Assembly (NCBI RefSeq): GCF_013167215.1
Contig: NZ_JABJWY010000038.1
Coordinates: forward strand, 646,765 to 710,764
Source of the DNA: Sphingobacterium prati
GTDB taxonomy: Bacteria > Bacteroidota > Bacteroidia > Sphingobacteriales > Sphingobacteriaceae
Direction of reading: 5' to 3'
DNA length: 64,000 nt
Shown: positions 17,360-26,720 of the stretch, piece after piece
How positions within the stretch are numbered: the first letter of the stretch is position 1
Layout: every line of letters begins with the position of its first letter
The notes under the pieces: model-generated
What the model was told of the DNA's origin: nothing
What the model saw: only the letters and a program-made list of their open reading frames with translations
Database searches by the model: none
Program-made: the position numbers and the translations under genes

Positions 17360-19138
17360 ATGAAAATCAACTATTTTAATATACTGTTATGTGCTGGCCT
17401 TTTTCTAAATTCCTGTGGTCTTGATGAATATAATCCCTCAGGGGTCACTGTGGATAAAGTCGCAGAAAATAAGGCCGGTTTCGATAAACTAATCAATAGC
17501 TGTTATTTTGATTTGCCACGTTATTTCTACGGGCGAAACTTCTTACTTGTTACCGAAGGAGGAACAGATTTATGGACTTCCGATCTCAATTCAAATAACA
17601 ACCAAAATTATTTAAAATATGCTTCCGGTGGCTCCATGTCCATAGACATGGCTAAGGATTACTGGAATGGTGCTTATGATGCCATCAATTACTGCAACAT
17701 TGTCATCGGTAGGGTAGATCAGGTCAAAGATTTTTCTAGTGAGCAGGAAAAACTGGAAAAAGTTGCCCAAGCTTATTTTTTAAGAGGATTGTATTATTTC
17801 CATTTGGTCGAACAGTTTGGTCCTTGTCCGCTCAATCTCACGGAGACAACCACAGCCAATACTGCCGCCATACGTAAACCTGTGTTGGAAATTTATGAAA
17901 AATGTATCCTGCCCGATCTGAGATTTGCGGCAGAGCACTTGCCTGTAGGACCTACAGAAGCCGGGCGACCAAGTCAGAAAGCTGCATTGGGTCTATTGGC
18001 CAAGGTTTGTTTGCAGACAAAAGAATATAATACCAATCAGTACCTAGAGGAAGCATTGCAGACGGCAAAAAAATTGATTGATAATCAAGCGAGTTATAAT
18101 GTGCGTTTGTATGCCTCCTTTATAGACAATTTTAATGCGGTAAATAATAAGAAAAACGCCGAAGCACTTTACCAGATTCCTTATTCTCAGGAGTATGGAT
18201 CCACCAACGTATACGATCACAACAATGATTTTAAACGGTTCTATTGTACGCCGACAACATTTGGAGCGATACAGTCCGCTGGATTTCAAACCGAAATTGG
18301 CCGGTGGTCCGGAGGAACATTTATGCCGACTAAATACCTGCTTGATGTATTTAAAAATGATGATAATACCTTAGATCCAAGATATGCGATTTCTTTCCAG
18401 ACGCAGTGGCTTTCCAATGCTGATTACAATTGGAGCAGGGATGCTATTGTGCAGTTCGATCGTGATGCAAATGCTGTTGCTGTAGGAACTAATCTCCCAA
18501 AAGGAACCTTAGCGCTCAAAGTTTCCCGTGAGGGTGAGACTGGTTATGCTGAAGAAAAAAAGATGCAATTTCAACAACATTACATTTGGCTTGACCTGGA
18601 AGATGTATATGGTGCTGATAACAAGGTGAAAATGAAGTATACAAGGACTAATCAGCAGCCTGGGCAGGTGGACAACCCGTTCATTGGTTTCTATCCATCC
18701 TTGGTGAAATTTAATTCAGGCTCGTTAATCAGTCCTAAGGCAAACAGCTTTACCAGCGATGCTTATGCTACTGTTATGCGTTTGGGAGAAGTATACCTCA
18801 TTGCCGCCGAAGCCTCCTTTCACTTAAATGGTGCAAATGGAACAGCCGCTAACTACATCAATGTCTTACGCGACCGGGTAGGGGCCAAGCAGATTACTGC
18901 TGGAGATATCACTGCCCAGTTTATACTTGATGAGCGTGCTCGTGAACTGTGCGGCGAGTATACACGTTGGTATGACTTGAAACGCATGGGCAAATTGAAC
19001 CGGTCTTATTTGATGGCGGTCAATCCTGATGTCGGACAATATTTTAAGGATGGTGTACACGGCCTTCGGCCAATTCCGCAAGGGCAGATGGACGCCATTA
19101 GTAACCCCGGTGAATTTCTTCAGAATAATGGCTATTAA
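17360..19138 (+). CDS. SusD/RagB-type glycan-binding outer-membrane lipoprotein
   Basis: This 592-residue lipoprotein has a hydrophobic leader ending at LFLNSC, so the lipidated Cys is at ~19. The mature part follows the SusD pattern: helical TPR-like sections (YWNGAYDAINYCNIVI, AQAYFLRGLYYFHLVEQFG) and a C-terminal RagB segment (RLGEVYLIAAEASFHLNG, ERARELCGEYTRWYDLKRMG, GLRPIPQGQMDAISN). SusD proteins cap SusC and bind the glycan at the surface. The gene is 13 bp after the SusC gene, the standard tandem arrangement. This is the only SusC/SusD pair in the window, so the flanking hydrolases probably feed it. Confidence 0.97.
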   Translation: MKINYFNILLCAGLFLNSCGLDEYNPSGVTVDKVAENKAGFDKLINSCYFDLPRYFYGRNFLLVTEGGTDLWTSDLNSNNNQNYLKYASGGSMSIDMAKDYWNGAYDAINYCNIVIGRVDQVKDFSSEQEKLEKVAQAYFLRGLYYFHLVEQFGPCPLNLTETTTANTAAIRKPVLEIYEKCILPDLRFAAEHLPVGPTEAGRPSQKAALGLLAKVCLQTKEYNTNQYLEEALQTAKKLIDNQASYNVRLYASFIDNFNAVNNKKNAEALYQIPYSQEYGSTNVYDHNNDFKRFYCTPTTFGAIQSAGFQTEIGRWSGGTFMPTKYLLDVFKNDDNTLDPRYAISFQTQWLSNADYNWSRDAIVQFDRDANAVAVGTNLPKGTLALKVSREGETGYAEEKKMQFQQHYIWLDLEDVYGADNKVKMKYTRTNQQPGQVDNPFIGFYPSLVKFNSGSLISPKANSFTSDAYATVMRLGEVYLIAAEASFHLNGANGTAANYINVLRDRVGAKQITAGDITAQFILDERARELCGEYTRWYDLKRMGKLNRSYLMAVNPDVGQYFKDGVHGLRPIPQGQMDAISNPGEFLQNNGY

Positions 19139-19205
19139 TAGTATTCTTATATGGTTATAAGCCAAGCAGAAACGAAATAGTATGATATTTTAAAATTATT
19201 TAAAG

Positions 19206-21716
19206 ATGAAGCAGACAATTCTCATATGGGTTCTTATAGTTTTTTCGCTAGCTGCATTCTCAGCTCAGGGAGGAGAGATCTATGTGGGTAAACAAAGCAA
19301 CAAGGAACAACGGGATGGCACCCGGGGAGCTCCATTTTCATGTTTGGAGGACGCCCTACGTGAGGCTAGGGAATGGCGACGATTAAACGATCCACGCATG
19401 CATCAGGGCATCACAATCTGGATTCAAGACGGACAGTATGTGCCTTCCCAAACAATTTTTATCCGCCCTGAAGACAGCGGAACAGCCGAAAGTCCGACAT
19501 GGATAAAAGCGGTAGGCAATGAAGCCATATTTTCGGGTGGGATTCCTGTTACAGGCTGGCGGCGAGTAAAAAGTGAAAAGAGATTGGATCCTGCTATTGC
19601 TAAGCATATCGTGGTGGCAGATGCCCCTCAGGCCGGAGGAAAGTATTTCCCTTTCCGTCAATTGTGGGTTGGTTCACGTAAAGCAATCCGTGCGGAAAGT
19701 CACGATGATGCCCACTTGCCCCGGATCATCAATTGGGATTTCCAAAAACAAGCGGCCGTCATTCCGAACGTGTTACCGAAAAGGTTTGCCTATAAGGCCG
19801 GTATGGAGTTTTTCATCCATCAGTGGTGGGCAATAGCGCAGCTCCGGGTTCGTGAGGCGGTAGTCACAAAAGATAGTACCACACTATTTTTTCATGAACC
19901 GGAAGGTAAATTACAGAATGAACACCCTTGGCCTAAGCCTTGGTTGTCTAAGGAATATGGCAATTCGGCATTTCGTCTGGTCAATGCCCTTGAATTTTTG
20001 GATCAGCCGGGAGAATGGTTTTTGGATGAAGAAAACCATAAAGTATATTACTATAAAAGACCTGATGAAAACTTAAGCAAGTTAAATGTTGTAGCGCCTT
20101 ATCTTGAAACGATCCTGAGGATGCAAGGGACTTTGGAATCACCTGTTTGTCATGTATATATCGAAGGGCTTCAATTTCAGCACAGCTCCTGGTTAAGGCC
20201 GCACTACTACGGACACGTTGCCTTACAGGCGGGAATGTATTTTTTGGACGCCTATAAACTGGCTAAACCAGGCACCAGGGATAAAGCGGGATTGGAAAAT
20301 CAAGCTTGGCTGGGCCGGCCACAAGCGGCAGTCATGCTTAGCCATACGGCCTTTACCAATATTTCAGCTTGCCGGTTTTCCCATTTGGCAGCAACAGGCA
20401 TTGACTATCGGCAGGGCAACCTGAAGGATAGCCTAATTGGAAATCTATTTCAGGAGCTCGGTGGATCGGGTGTACTGCTCGGTCAGTTTTCAGATGAGGA
20501 GGTTGAAGCACATCTGCCTTTTCAGCCCAGCGACGAGCGTATCTTGACAGATGGTGTTGTGGTCAGCAATAATCTAATCCAAGATATTGGGAATGAGGAT
20601 TGGGGAACAGTAGGGATTGGCGCCGGTTTTGTCCGCAATGTAGCTATTACAAATAATGAATTGCTGGATCTTCCGTACACAGGCATTAGCTTGGGCTGGG
20701 GCTGGACACCGACAGTCAATACTATGCGTAATAATCGTGTTTTCAAAAATAAGATCACACGTTATGGCAAATACATGTATGATGTAGCCGGTATTTACAC
20801 CTTATCGGCTCAGCCCGGAACAAAAATTCAGGAAAATTATATCGACAGTATCTATGTGTCGCCTTATGCGCATATTCCTGAACATTGGTTTTATCTCTAT
20901 ACCGATGAAGGCTCAGCCTATATGAATGTCAGCAACAACTGGTTCCCATCCAATAAAATATTGCGAAATGCCAATGGGCCGAGTGTTGAGTGGATAAAGA
21001 ATGGATCCGAGGCGGATGCCAGGGTCAAAGAAGAAGCTGGCATAGGTCCAAGTTATGCCTATTTATTGTCTGAAAAACGATCAATACCTAAAAATGTAGC
21101 TTTCAATACATATATTCCTTTTATCAAACCTGTATTTTTCCAGATCCATGATGTAAAAAAGCAGCTTAAACTGACTGAAATCAAAGATTTTTTTGCTAAA
21201 CAAGGAGCCGATAGCAGCCAGGTATATCGCTGGAAGGATTATATCTTGCTGATGACAGACGATGAAATCGGTAAGAAAATATCGAGTGCTTGGGTAGCCA
21301 ATTATCCGGCAATTTCTTTTAAGTTGTTCAATGATCTATTTTATACGTTCGATCGGAGCAACTGTGGAGCCGAAAAAGTGAAAGACATCGATTTTGTGTT
21401 ACTTACCGCACAACTGGTGGACGATAAATCGAAACAGGAGGCTTATTTCGAAGCCCATAAAAATCAAACTAAAGAATGGCCAGAAGTTGCAGCAGGGTTC
21501 TGTAAAGCCGGCTTTGACGAGGTATTGGTCTACCGCAATGGAAGACAGCTTATGTTATATATTTCTTTTCCAAAAGGCCAGGATTTTAAAACAATCGATC
21601 AGCTGACGATCAGGGACAATCCACGGGTTATGGAGTGGAACAAACTTATGGGGACCTATCAGGAAGGTATTCCCGGAACAGGAGTGAATGAAACATGGAT
21701 TTTTTATAAACAATAA
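19206..21716 (+). CDS. Secreted right-handed beta-helix protein fused to L-rhamnose mutarotase domain
   Basis: This 836-residue protein has a signal peptide (MKQTILIWVLIVFSLAAFSAQ). Residues ~22-650 form a right-handed beta-helix resembling GH141-type proteins: EIYVGKQ start, FSCLEDALREAR, RPEDSGTAESP, SGGIPVTGW, then repeated NN/NR turns. Residues ~725-836 match the L-rhamnose mutarotase (RhaM) family. The Y-x-x-x-H pair (YFEAH) lines up with Tyr18/His22 of E. coli RhaM, and EWPE, EWNKLM and a final VNETWIFY also correspond. RhaM proteins are normally small, separate and cytoplasmic, so this is an exported fusion. I infer a glycan-cleaving or binding helix whose partner domain equilibrates released rhamnose anomers. 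The mutarotase call comes from motif recall. It lies 67 bp after the SusD gene. Confidence 0.8.
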   Translation: MKQTILIWVLIVFSLAAFSAQGGEIYVGKQSNKEQRDGTRGAPFSCLEDALREAREWRRLNDPRMHQGITIWIQDGQYVPSQTIFIRPEDSGTAESPTWIKAVGNEAIFSGGIPVTGWRRVKSEKRLDPAIAKHIVVADAPQAGGKYFPFRQLWVGSRKAIRAESHDDAHLPRIINWDFQKQAAVIPNVLPKRFAYKAGMEFFIHQWWAIAQLRVREAVVTKDSTTLFFHEPEGKLQNEHPWPKPWLSKEYGNSAFRLVNALEFLDQPGEWFLDEENHKVYYYKRPDENLSKLNVVAPYLETILRMQGTLESPVCHVYIEGLQFQHSSWLRPHYYGHVALQAGMYFLDAYKLAKPGTRDKAGLENQAWLGRPQAAVMLSHTAFTNISACRFSHLAATGIDYRQGNLKDSLIGNLFQELGGSGVLLGQFSDEEVEAHLPFQPSDERILTDGVVVSNNLIQDIGNEDWGTVGIGAGFVRNVAITNNELLDLPYTGISLGWGWTPTVNTMRNNRVFKNKITRYGKYMYDVAGIYTLSAQPGTKIQENYIDSIYVSPYAHIPEHWFYLYTDEGSAYMNVSNNWFPSNKILRNANGPSVEWIKNGSEADARVKEEAGIGPSYAYLLSEKRSIPKNVAFNTYIPFIKPVFFQIHDVKKQLKLTEIKDFFAKQGADSSQVYRWKDYILLMTDDEIGKKISSAWVANYPAISFKLFNDLFYTFDRSNCGAEKVKDIDFVLLTAQLVDDKSKQEAYFEAHKNQTKEWPEVAAGFCKAGFDEVLVYRNGRQLMLYISFPKGQDFKTIDQLTIRDNPRVMEWNKLMGTYQEGIPGTGVNETWIFYKQ

Positions 21717-21717
21717 A

Positions 21718-22812
21718 ATGGAACAGATACAACAGTTAAAATTAGGGATTTTAGGACTTGGCGAAGGGCGTAGCACGATATCTGCGGCACTACAAAGTCC
21801 ATATATCGATTTGGTCAAGATCTGCGACCTGAACGAAGACCTAGGACGCAAACGCATGAAAGAATTTGATTTTCATGATTATACCAATGATTATCAAGTA
21901 ATGCTTAATGATAAAAATATTGAAGCTATTGCAATTTATACGCCGGATCATCTTCACGCACAGCATATCCGATTGGCGCTGGCGCACGATAAACACGTGA
22001 TCTGCACCAAGCCATTTATTGATAATCTGGCCGATGCCAATGGTTTATTGGAACTCGCAGCTCAGAAAAATAAGCGTGTATTTGTTGGGCAGAGCTCCCG
22101 TTTTTTTGAACCGGTGAAGAAACAAAGAGAAGATTTTGAAGCCGGACTGATCGGTGAGTTGATTACCATCGAAGGCTATTATCATGCTGATCACCGTTGG
22201 TTTCTGGAGAAGCCTTGGTCTTTACAGTCTTCCTTCAAATGGCTTTACGGTGGGCTGAGTCACCCGGTTGATTTTATCCGCTGGTATCTGCCGAATATTG
22301 AAGAGGTGATGGGATATGGCATGCTGAGCGCCAACGGAAAAAAAGGAGGGCTGCAAAATCCAGACACCATGCATTTTATTTTCAAAGCCGAAGATGGCCG
22401 TGTAGCCCGAGTAAGTGGTGCGTATACCGGGCCTGTGCAGCCTGTCACAAGGGATAGTGAAATGAGCTGCATTTTACGGGGAACCGAAGGTGCTAGTCAG
22501 GCGGATTATATGGATCTCCGGTATGCAATTACGGATAAAACGGGCGAAGAACGTATGCTGACATGGGAGCATAAACTAAAGCATTATTTCCGCTTCGAAG
22601 GAAAAAGCCATCATGCCGGTGAATATCAAAATTACCTGGAGCACTTCGCAAAAGCCATCCGTACTGGAGAGCAAGCCTCCCCGGATATGAAAGAGGGTAT
22701 AGGTACTATAGCCTTATTGCAAGCCATGGATGAATCATTGACAACAGGAAAGCCTGTCCGTCCAAAGGAACTGCTGGAAAGATATGGTGTCGACTTGAAC
22801 CTAGGAAGATGA
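21718..22812 (+). CDS. Gfo/Idh/MocA-family oxidoreductase
   Basis: Starting at the ATG at 21718, 1 bp after the previous stop, gives 364 residues without a signal peptide, so it is cytoplasmic. The N-terminal Rossmann fold has an unusual dinucleotide loop, GILGLGEGR (~8-16). It is followed by DLNED at the end of beta-2, IYTPDHLH, and CTKPF in place of the usual EKP catalytic Lys motif. The C-terminal domain has GGLSHPVDFIRW, carrying the usual His/Asp pair. Family role: NAD(P)-dependent oxidation or reduction of sugars, sugar acids or inositols. The four-base overlap with the SSS symporter gene (ATGA) suggests the transported solute is this enzyme's substrate. The actual sugar cannot be read. 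Confidence 0.9.
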   Translation: MEQIQQLKLGILGLGEGRSTISAALQSPYIDLVKICDLNEDLGRKRMKEFDFHDYTNDYQVMLNDKNIEAIAIYTPDHLHAQHIRLALAHDKHVICTKPFIDNLADANGLLELAAQKNKRVFVGQSSRFFEPVKKQREDFEAGLIGELITIEGYYHADHRWFLEKPWSLQSSFKWLYGGLSHPVDFIRWYLPNIEEVMGYGMLSANGKKGGLQNPDTMHFIFKAEDGRVARVSGAYTGPVQPVTRDSEMSCILRGTEGASQADYMDLRYAITDKTGEERMLTWEHKLKHYFRFEGKSHHAGEYQNYLEHFAKAIRTGEQASPDMKEGIGTIALLQAMDESLTTGKPVRPKELLERYGVDLNLGR

Positions 22813-24389
22813 ATAGTATCTTAGACAAATTAACCATTTACGACTATTGCATCGTCGTAGTCTATTTGTTAGCATTACTGACGATCGGCCTCTTGTCATC
22901 CCGTAAAAAGGTAGAAGGGGCAGAACACTTCCTGGCCAGTAAATCCTTAAGCTGGTACAGTATTGGCTTCAATATGTGGGCGACTAACGTCGGACCATCC
23001 ATGTTGCTGGCTTTTGCTACAGTAGGCTATACAACGGGCATCGTTGCAGTCAATTTTGACTGGTATGCTTTTATTTATCTTTTCCTCTTGGCGGTGGTGT
23101 TTGCGCCACGCTATATTGCTACCGGAGTACGCACCTTGCCTGAGTTTATGGGCAAGCGGTTCGGTTCAAATACGCAAACTATTTTGGCTTGGTATTCATT
23201 GTTAAAAATGCTTATTTCATGGTTGTCGTTGGGATTGTTTGCTGGCGGATTTTTAGTGCGGCAGATTTTAGGTATTCCAATGTGGCAATCGGTTACTGTT
23301 TTAGTCTCCCTTGCTGGTCTGTTTGCGTATACGGGTGGATTAAAGACAGTTGCTAAAATCAATATCTTTCAGATGATCTTGTTGATCGCCGTGTCGGCCT
23401 TTCTGACTTTTCTGGGACTTTCCAAAATCGGTGGCATAAGTTCTTTAATGCAACAGACTCCCGCCAATTATTGGTCGTTGATCAGACCGGCAAGTGATCC
23501 AGATTACCCCTGGTATGCGATTGCTCTAGGCTATCCGGTGGCAGCGATCGCTTTTTTCTGTACGGATCAAGCCATGGTACAATCAGTTTTGGGTGCAAAG
23601 AATCTCGAACAGGGGCAACTGGGAATTAATTTTATCGCTTGGCTCAAGATACTTTCCTTGCCGCTGTTTATCCTCACCGGTATCATCTGTTCGGTTTTAT
23701 TTCCGGGACTTAAAGACCCATCACTCGCTTATATGACGATGGTGACCAACCTGTTTCCTACAGGTCTGAATGGATTGGTAATCGTGGTGTTAATTGCTGT
23801 ATTGGTGGGCACCATTGGTTCGTCGCTTAATTCTTTGAGTACCGTTTTCACCATGGACATATATCTCAAGCATATCCGGCCAGATGCAACCAATAAGCAA
23901 ATCACCCAGGTAGGACGTTATACGGTCATCATCGGCTGTCTAGCTTCAGTTTTCGTTGCCCTGGCAATTGATCAAATTAAAGGGCTCAATCTTTTCGATG
24001 TATTTCAGTCTATTCTCGGCTTTATTGCGCCACCTTTAGCTGTTGCTTTTCTGATGGCCGTGTTGTGGAAAAGAACCAATCGAGCAGCAATCAATACGAT
24101 TTTGACTTTTGGTGCGGTACTGAGCCTAGGGACAGGTGTATGTTATCTCTGGATTTTCCCAAAAGATGTTTATTCCTTTTGGCCGCATTATCTAATGCTT
24201 TCCTTTAGTCTATTTATGCTGCTACTTATTATTGGAATAGGCTTAGCATACTGGGTACCCAAGTCGGTTTATGAAATGGAACATAGGGATATGTACGAAA
24301 TCACTGTGGAGAAACCAAGTGGCCGCGTCAAGACTGCCTGGGCAATGTTATTTGTGGTTATGCTAGTATTATATATTTATTTTAAATAG
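22809..24389 (+). CDS. SSS-family sodium:solute symporter
   Basis: The 526-residue protein has about 13-14 hydrophobic segments. The first follows DYCIVVVYLL, and a LASKSLSWYSIGFNMWATNVG segment matches the SSS signature around TM2-3. Conserved blocks such as LPEFMGKRFG and the glycine-rich GLVIVVLIAVLVGTIGSSLNSLSTVF (read in two parts) follow. SSS proteins import sugars, sugar acids, inositol or sialic acid with Na+. It overlaps the preceding oxidoreductase gene by four bases and ends 6 bp before the 3' end of the convergent iclR gene. The substrate is probably a monosaccharide or uronate released by the locus, but this is inference. Confidence 0.93.
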   Translation: MNSILDKLTIYDYCIVVVYLLALLTIGLLSSRKKVEGAEHFLASKSLSWYSIGFNMWATNVGPSMLLAFATVGYTTGIVAVNFDWYAFIYLFLLAVVFAPRYIATGVRTLPEFMGKRFGSNTQTILAWYSLLKMLISWLSLGLFAGGFLVRQILGIPMWQSVTVLVSLAGLFAYTGGLKTVAKINIFQMILLIAVSAFLTFLGLSKIGGISSLMQQTPANYWSLIRPASDPDYPWYAIALGYPVAAIAFFCTDQAMVQSVLGAKNLEQGQLGINFIAWLKILSLPLFILTGIICSVLFPGLKDPSLAYMTMVTNLFPTGLNGLVIVVLIAVLVGTIGSSLNSLSTVFTMDIYLKHIRPDATNKQITQVGRYTVIIGCLASVFVALAIDQIKGLNLFDVFQSILGFIAPPLAVAFLMAVLWKRTNRAAINTILTFGAVLSLGTGVCYLWIFPKDVYSFWPHYLMLSFSLFMLLLIIGIGLAYWVPKSVYEMEHRDMYEITVEKPSGRVKTAWAMLFVVMLVLYIYFK

Positions 24390-24395
24390 CCTCTG

Positions 24396-25172
24396 TCAAG
24401 TTAATCCTAGATTGGATTCAATTTGTGATCTGCATTTTTTTAAACTTTCAACAATAGTTTCGGTGGGCATATTCTGCCCGATTTGACGTCGAACGAGCTT
24501 TGAAACCGTGAGGCAGGCGATGATGCCTGTTTCGCTGGTTCCGATGGGAACAGAAATATCGATGATGCCTTCCGCGTATGCGCTGGGCATCTCATAAAAG
24601 CCTTTGCGTTTGATATTGGCTAGGTCGCTATCAAATTGCTGACGTTCTGCTTTCTTCAAACTGCGGTAATAGGGATCGGCTTCTAAAATGGTCTTTCTTT
24701 TTTTAGCCTCAGAAAAACTTAAAAGGAGCTTCCCAGACGCGGTCTGGGACGTGTTGTAGAGGTTGCCCTCCTCAATCATGATGCTGATGGGCGACGAACC
24801 TCTCGCGTAAGCGATGACCATTACCTGATTGTCGTAAATAACACAAAGGTGACAGGGGTCTTTGATTTCGTTGGACGTATCTTGCATCGGTAGTAATGAA
24901 GTTGCCCGTAGTTTCTCTACAAAGGAATGCCGGTGCGAAAGATAGTATAGCTTCAGTGAAAGCGAATATTTAGATGAAATTGGATCACGATGAATGTACC
25001 CGTTGGACTCCAGTGATGCAAGCATGCGATAGATTTCATTGGGACTTCGATGCAAGCCTAAGGCGATCTCGGATTGGGATTGTGCTGTTGGTTGTAAGGC
25101 CAGAAATTCAAGGATTTGCAATCCTTTTTCGAGCGCTGGTGCTTTATATTTATCGGAGCTATTTGCTATCAT
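24396..25172 (-). CDS. IclR-family transcriptional regulator
   Basis: This is the only supported minus-strand gene (258 residues). The N-terminal winged helix (~12-75: LEKGLQILEFLA, QSEIALGLHRSPNEIYRMLASL, GYIHRD) matches HTH_IclR. The C-terminal ~175 residues form the IclR effector domain, with CHLCVIYDNQVMVI, the TASGKLLLSF block replacing the usual G-AxGKAxLA, and YAEGIIDISVPIG. IclR proteins commonly sense sugar acids, aromatic acids or short carboxylates and control a neighbouring operon. It is divergent from the SBP/CoA-transferase operon and convergent with the SSS symporter, so either or both may be its targets. The 384-bp spacer to the divergent operon holds a perfect inverted repeat that could be its operator. 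Confidence 0.93.
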   Translation of the reverse strand: MIANSSDKYKAPALEKGLQILEFLALQPTAQSQSEIALGLHRSPNEIYRMLASLESNGYIHRDPISSKYSLSLKLYYLSHRHSFVEKLRATSLLPMQDTSNEIKDPCHLCVIYDNQVMVIAYARGSSPISIMIEEGNLYNTSQTASGKLLLSFSEAKKRKTILEADPYYRSLKKAERQQFDSDLANIKRKGFYEMPSAYAEGIIDISVPIGTSETGIIACLTVSKLVRRQIGQNMPTETIVESLKKCRSQIESNLGLT

Positions 25173-25556
25173 AATATGTTTTTGCTTACAAATGATCGGG
25201 CTAAAGATAGAAAAAGTATTTATGAGTTTTTAGCTTCTCAAAAAAGCATGTTAAATTTTTATATTCAAATATTGTATTTATATTTGAATATTATAAACCG
25301 CTTTTCCTTTGGGAAAAAGCATTAGAAGGGAAAAGATTATAAACAATAATATCAATAATTAAAAACAGGACTGTTCCGCTTAGGCTATATTACCAGGCCT
25401 GAATAGCGAAAGGAAATAGGATAAAATGGCCGTGGCTCCAATGCTATATTTTGCCGTTTTAAAGGCGGTATAGGTAAATAGACCTTGATAATAAGATGAT
25501 AGATACTGTTGTTCTGTTTTTCGACAAGACAACATAAAATAATAAATGAATACACA
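25173..25556. other. Divergent iclR/SBP-operon intergenic region
   Basis: This 384-bp AT-rich spacer separates divergent genes and must hold both promoters. It contains a perfect 12-bp inverted repeat (25261-25291, listed separately). An imperfect hairpin follows at 25300-25320 (GCTTTTCC/GGGAAAAAGC), with another possible stem at 25377-25408 (CGCT/AGCG enclosing AGGC/GCCT). A TATATTTG at 25279-25286 matches the Bacteroidota -7 consensus TAnnTTTG, but I find no convincing -33 TTTG before it, and it lies ~270 bp from the operon start. I see no coding potential. A long structured leader for the operon is possible but unsupported. Confidence 0.6.
25261..25291. promoter_or_regulatory. Candidate operator: two ATATTYRAATAT palindromes
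   Basis: ATATTCAAATAT (25261-25272) and its exact reverse complement ATATTTGAATAT (25280-25291) are separated by seven bases. Each 12-mer is itself a palindrome (ATATT, two central bases, AATAT), so the site is two copies of ATATTYRAATAT spaced 19 bp centre to centre. It lies ~90 bp upstream of the iclR start. IclR-type regulators bind short palindromes, often in tandem, so autoregulation and control of the divergent operon are plausible. The composition is very AT-rich, so chance is not excluded. Confidence 0.5.
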
Positions 25557-26720
25557 ATGACAGAGAAAATCCAGTTAAAAGGGATTACCTGGGGGCATAC
25601 CAGAGGCTTTGTGCCAATGGTCGCGACTGCGCAGCGTTATGAAGAATTATGTCCAGATGTTGAAATTGTTTGGACAAAACGGACTTTACAGGAATTTGCT
25701 GATAAGTCAGTGACAGATTTGGCAAAGGAATACGATCTATTGGTCATTGACCATCCATGGACGGGACATGCTGCCGCGAAGGGGATGCTCGCTGCATTTG
25801 ATGATTATCTATCCGCAGATTTTCTGGCAGATCAGCGTGCTAATAGTGTTGGGAAGTCCCATGAAAGCTATAACTTTCTTGGAAAGCAATGGGCATTGGC
25901 TACGGATGCTGCAACACCGGTGGCTGCAAGTCGTCCGGATCTTTTACAGGCCTTGCAAGTGGCACTTCCACGTACATTTGAAGATGTTTTAGCGCTAGCA
26001 AAAACCGGAAAAGTCGGATTTTCGCTGTTGCCGATTGATTCCTTGATGCACTTTTACGGTCTTTGTTGTTCTTTGGGTGAAGAACCTTGCCAAGGTAACG
26101 AAAAAGTAATCAGCGACGCAGTTGGAATAAAGGTCTTAAAATTATTCAAATCACTTGCAGATGAACTGGATGCCGGATTTTATAATAAAAATCCATTTAA
26201 GGTGTTTGAAGAAATGACTCAGCGTGATGAAATTGCTTACTGTCCATTTGCCTATGGTTATTCGAATTACGCTCGGGCAGGTTATGCACGTAAGGTGTTG
26301 CATTTTCATGATTTAGTATCATTAAATGGTACGCCTATGATCAGCACACTTGGTGGTGCGGGGCTGGCAGTATCCTCACAGGGCAAGCATATTGATGTGG
26401 CCATGGATTATGCACGATTTGTCGCGACACCGGAAGTTCAGGAAACGTTATATGTCGAAAATGGCGGCCAGCCTGGACATTTACGTGCCTGGAAAAATGA
26501 GCAAGTAAATGCCGCTACGGCCAATTATTTTAGCAACACACTACCCGCATTAGATCGGGCTTATTTGCGTCCGCGTTATGATGGACATCTTTATTTTCAA
26601 GATCATGCTGGTGATATCGTGGTTGATTATCTAAGGGATGGCAGCGACGAAAAGGCAGTTTTGGACAAGATGAATGCGATGTATCGGAAATCATTAGTGG
26701 ATAAAGAAGACCATGGATAA
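25557..26720 (+). CDS. Solute-binding-protein homologue without signal peptide
   Basis: The ATG at 25557 gives 387 residues beginning MTEKIQLKGITWGHTRGF. The in-frame ATG at 25509 adds 16 polar residues and also no export signal. The sequence follows the family 1 extracellular solute-binding protein pattern: AQRYEELCPDVEIVW, DLLVIDHPWTGHAA, the hinge-like SLLPIDSLMHF and a C-terminal AMDYARFVATPEVQETLY. The usual leader is absent, so the protein should be cytoplasmic. No ABC permease or ATPase gene is nearby. It is the first gene of a tight operon and overlaps the CoA-transferase gene by 8 bp (ATGGATAA). A cytoplasmic ligand-binding, carrier or catalytic role is inference. Confidence 0.87.
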   Translation: MTEKIQLKGITWGHTRGFVPMVATAQRYEELCPDVEIVWTKRTLQEFADKSVTDLAKEYDLLVIDHPWTGHAAAKGMLAAFDDYLSADFLADQRANSVGKSHESYNFLGKQWALATDAATPVAASRPDLLQALQVALPRTFEDVLALAKTGKVGFSLLPIDSLMHFYGLCCSLGEEPCQGNEKVISDAVGIKVLKLFKSLADELDAGFYNKNPFKVFEEMTQRDEIAYCPFAYGYSNYARAGYARKVLHFHDLVSLNGTPMISTLGGAGLAVSSQGKHIDVAMDYARFVATPEVQETLYVENGGQPGHLRAWKNEQVNAATANYFSNTLPALDRAYLRPRYDGHLYFQDHAGDIVVDYLRDGSDEKAVLDKMNAMYRKSLVDKEDHG

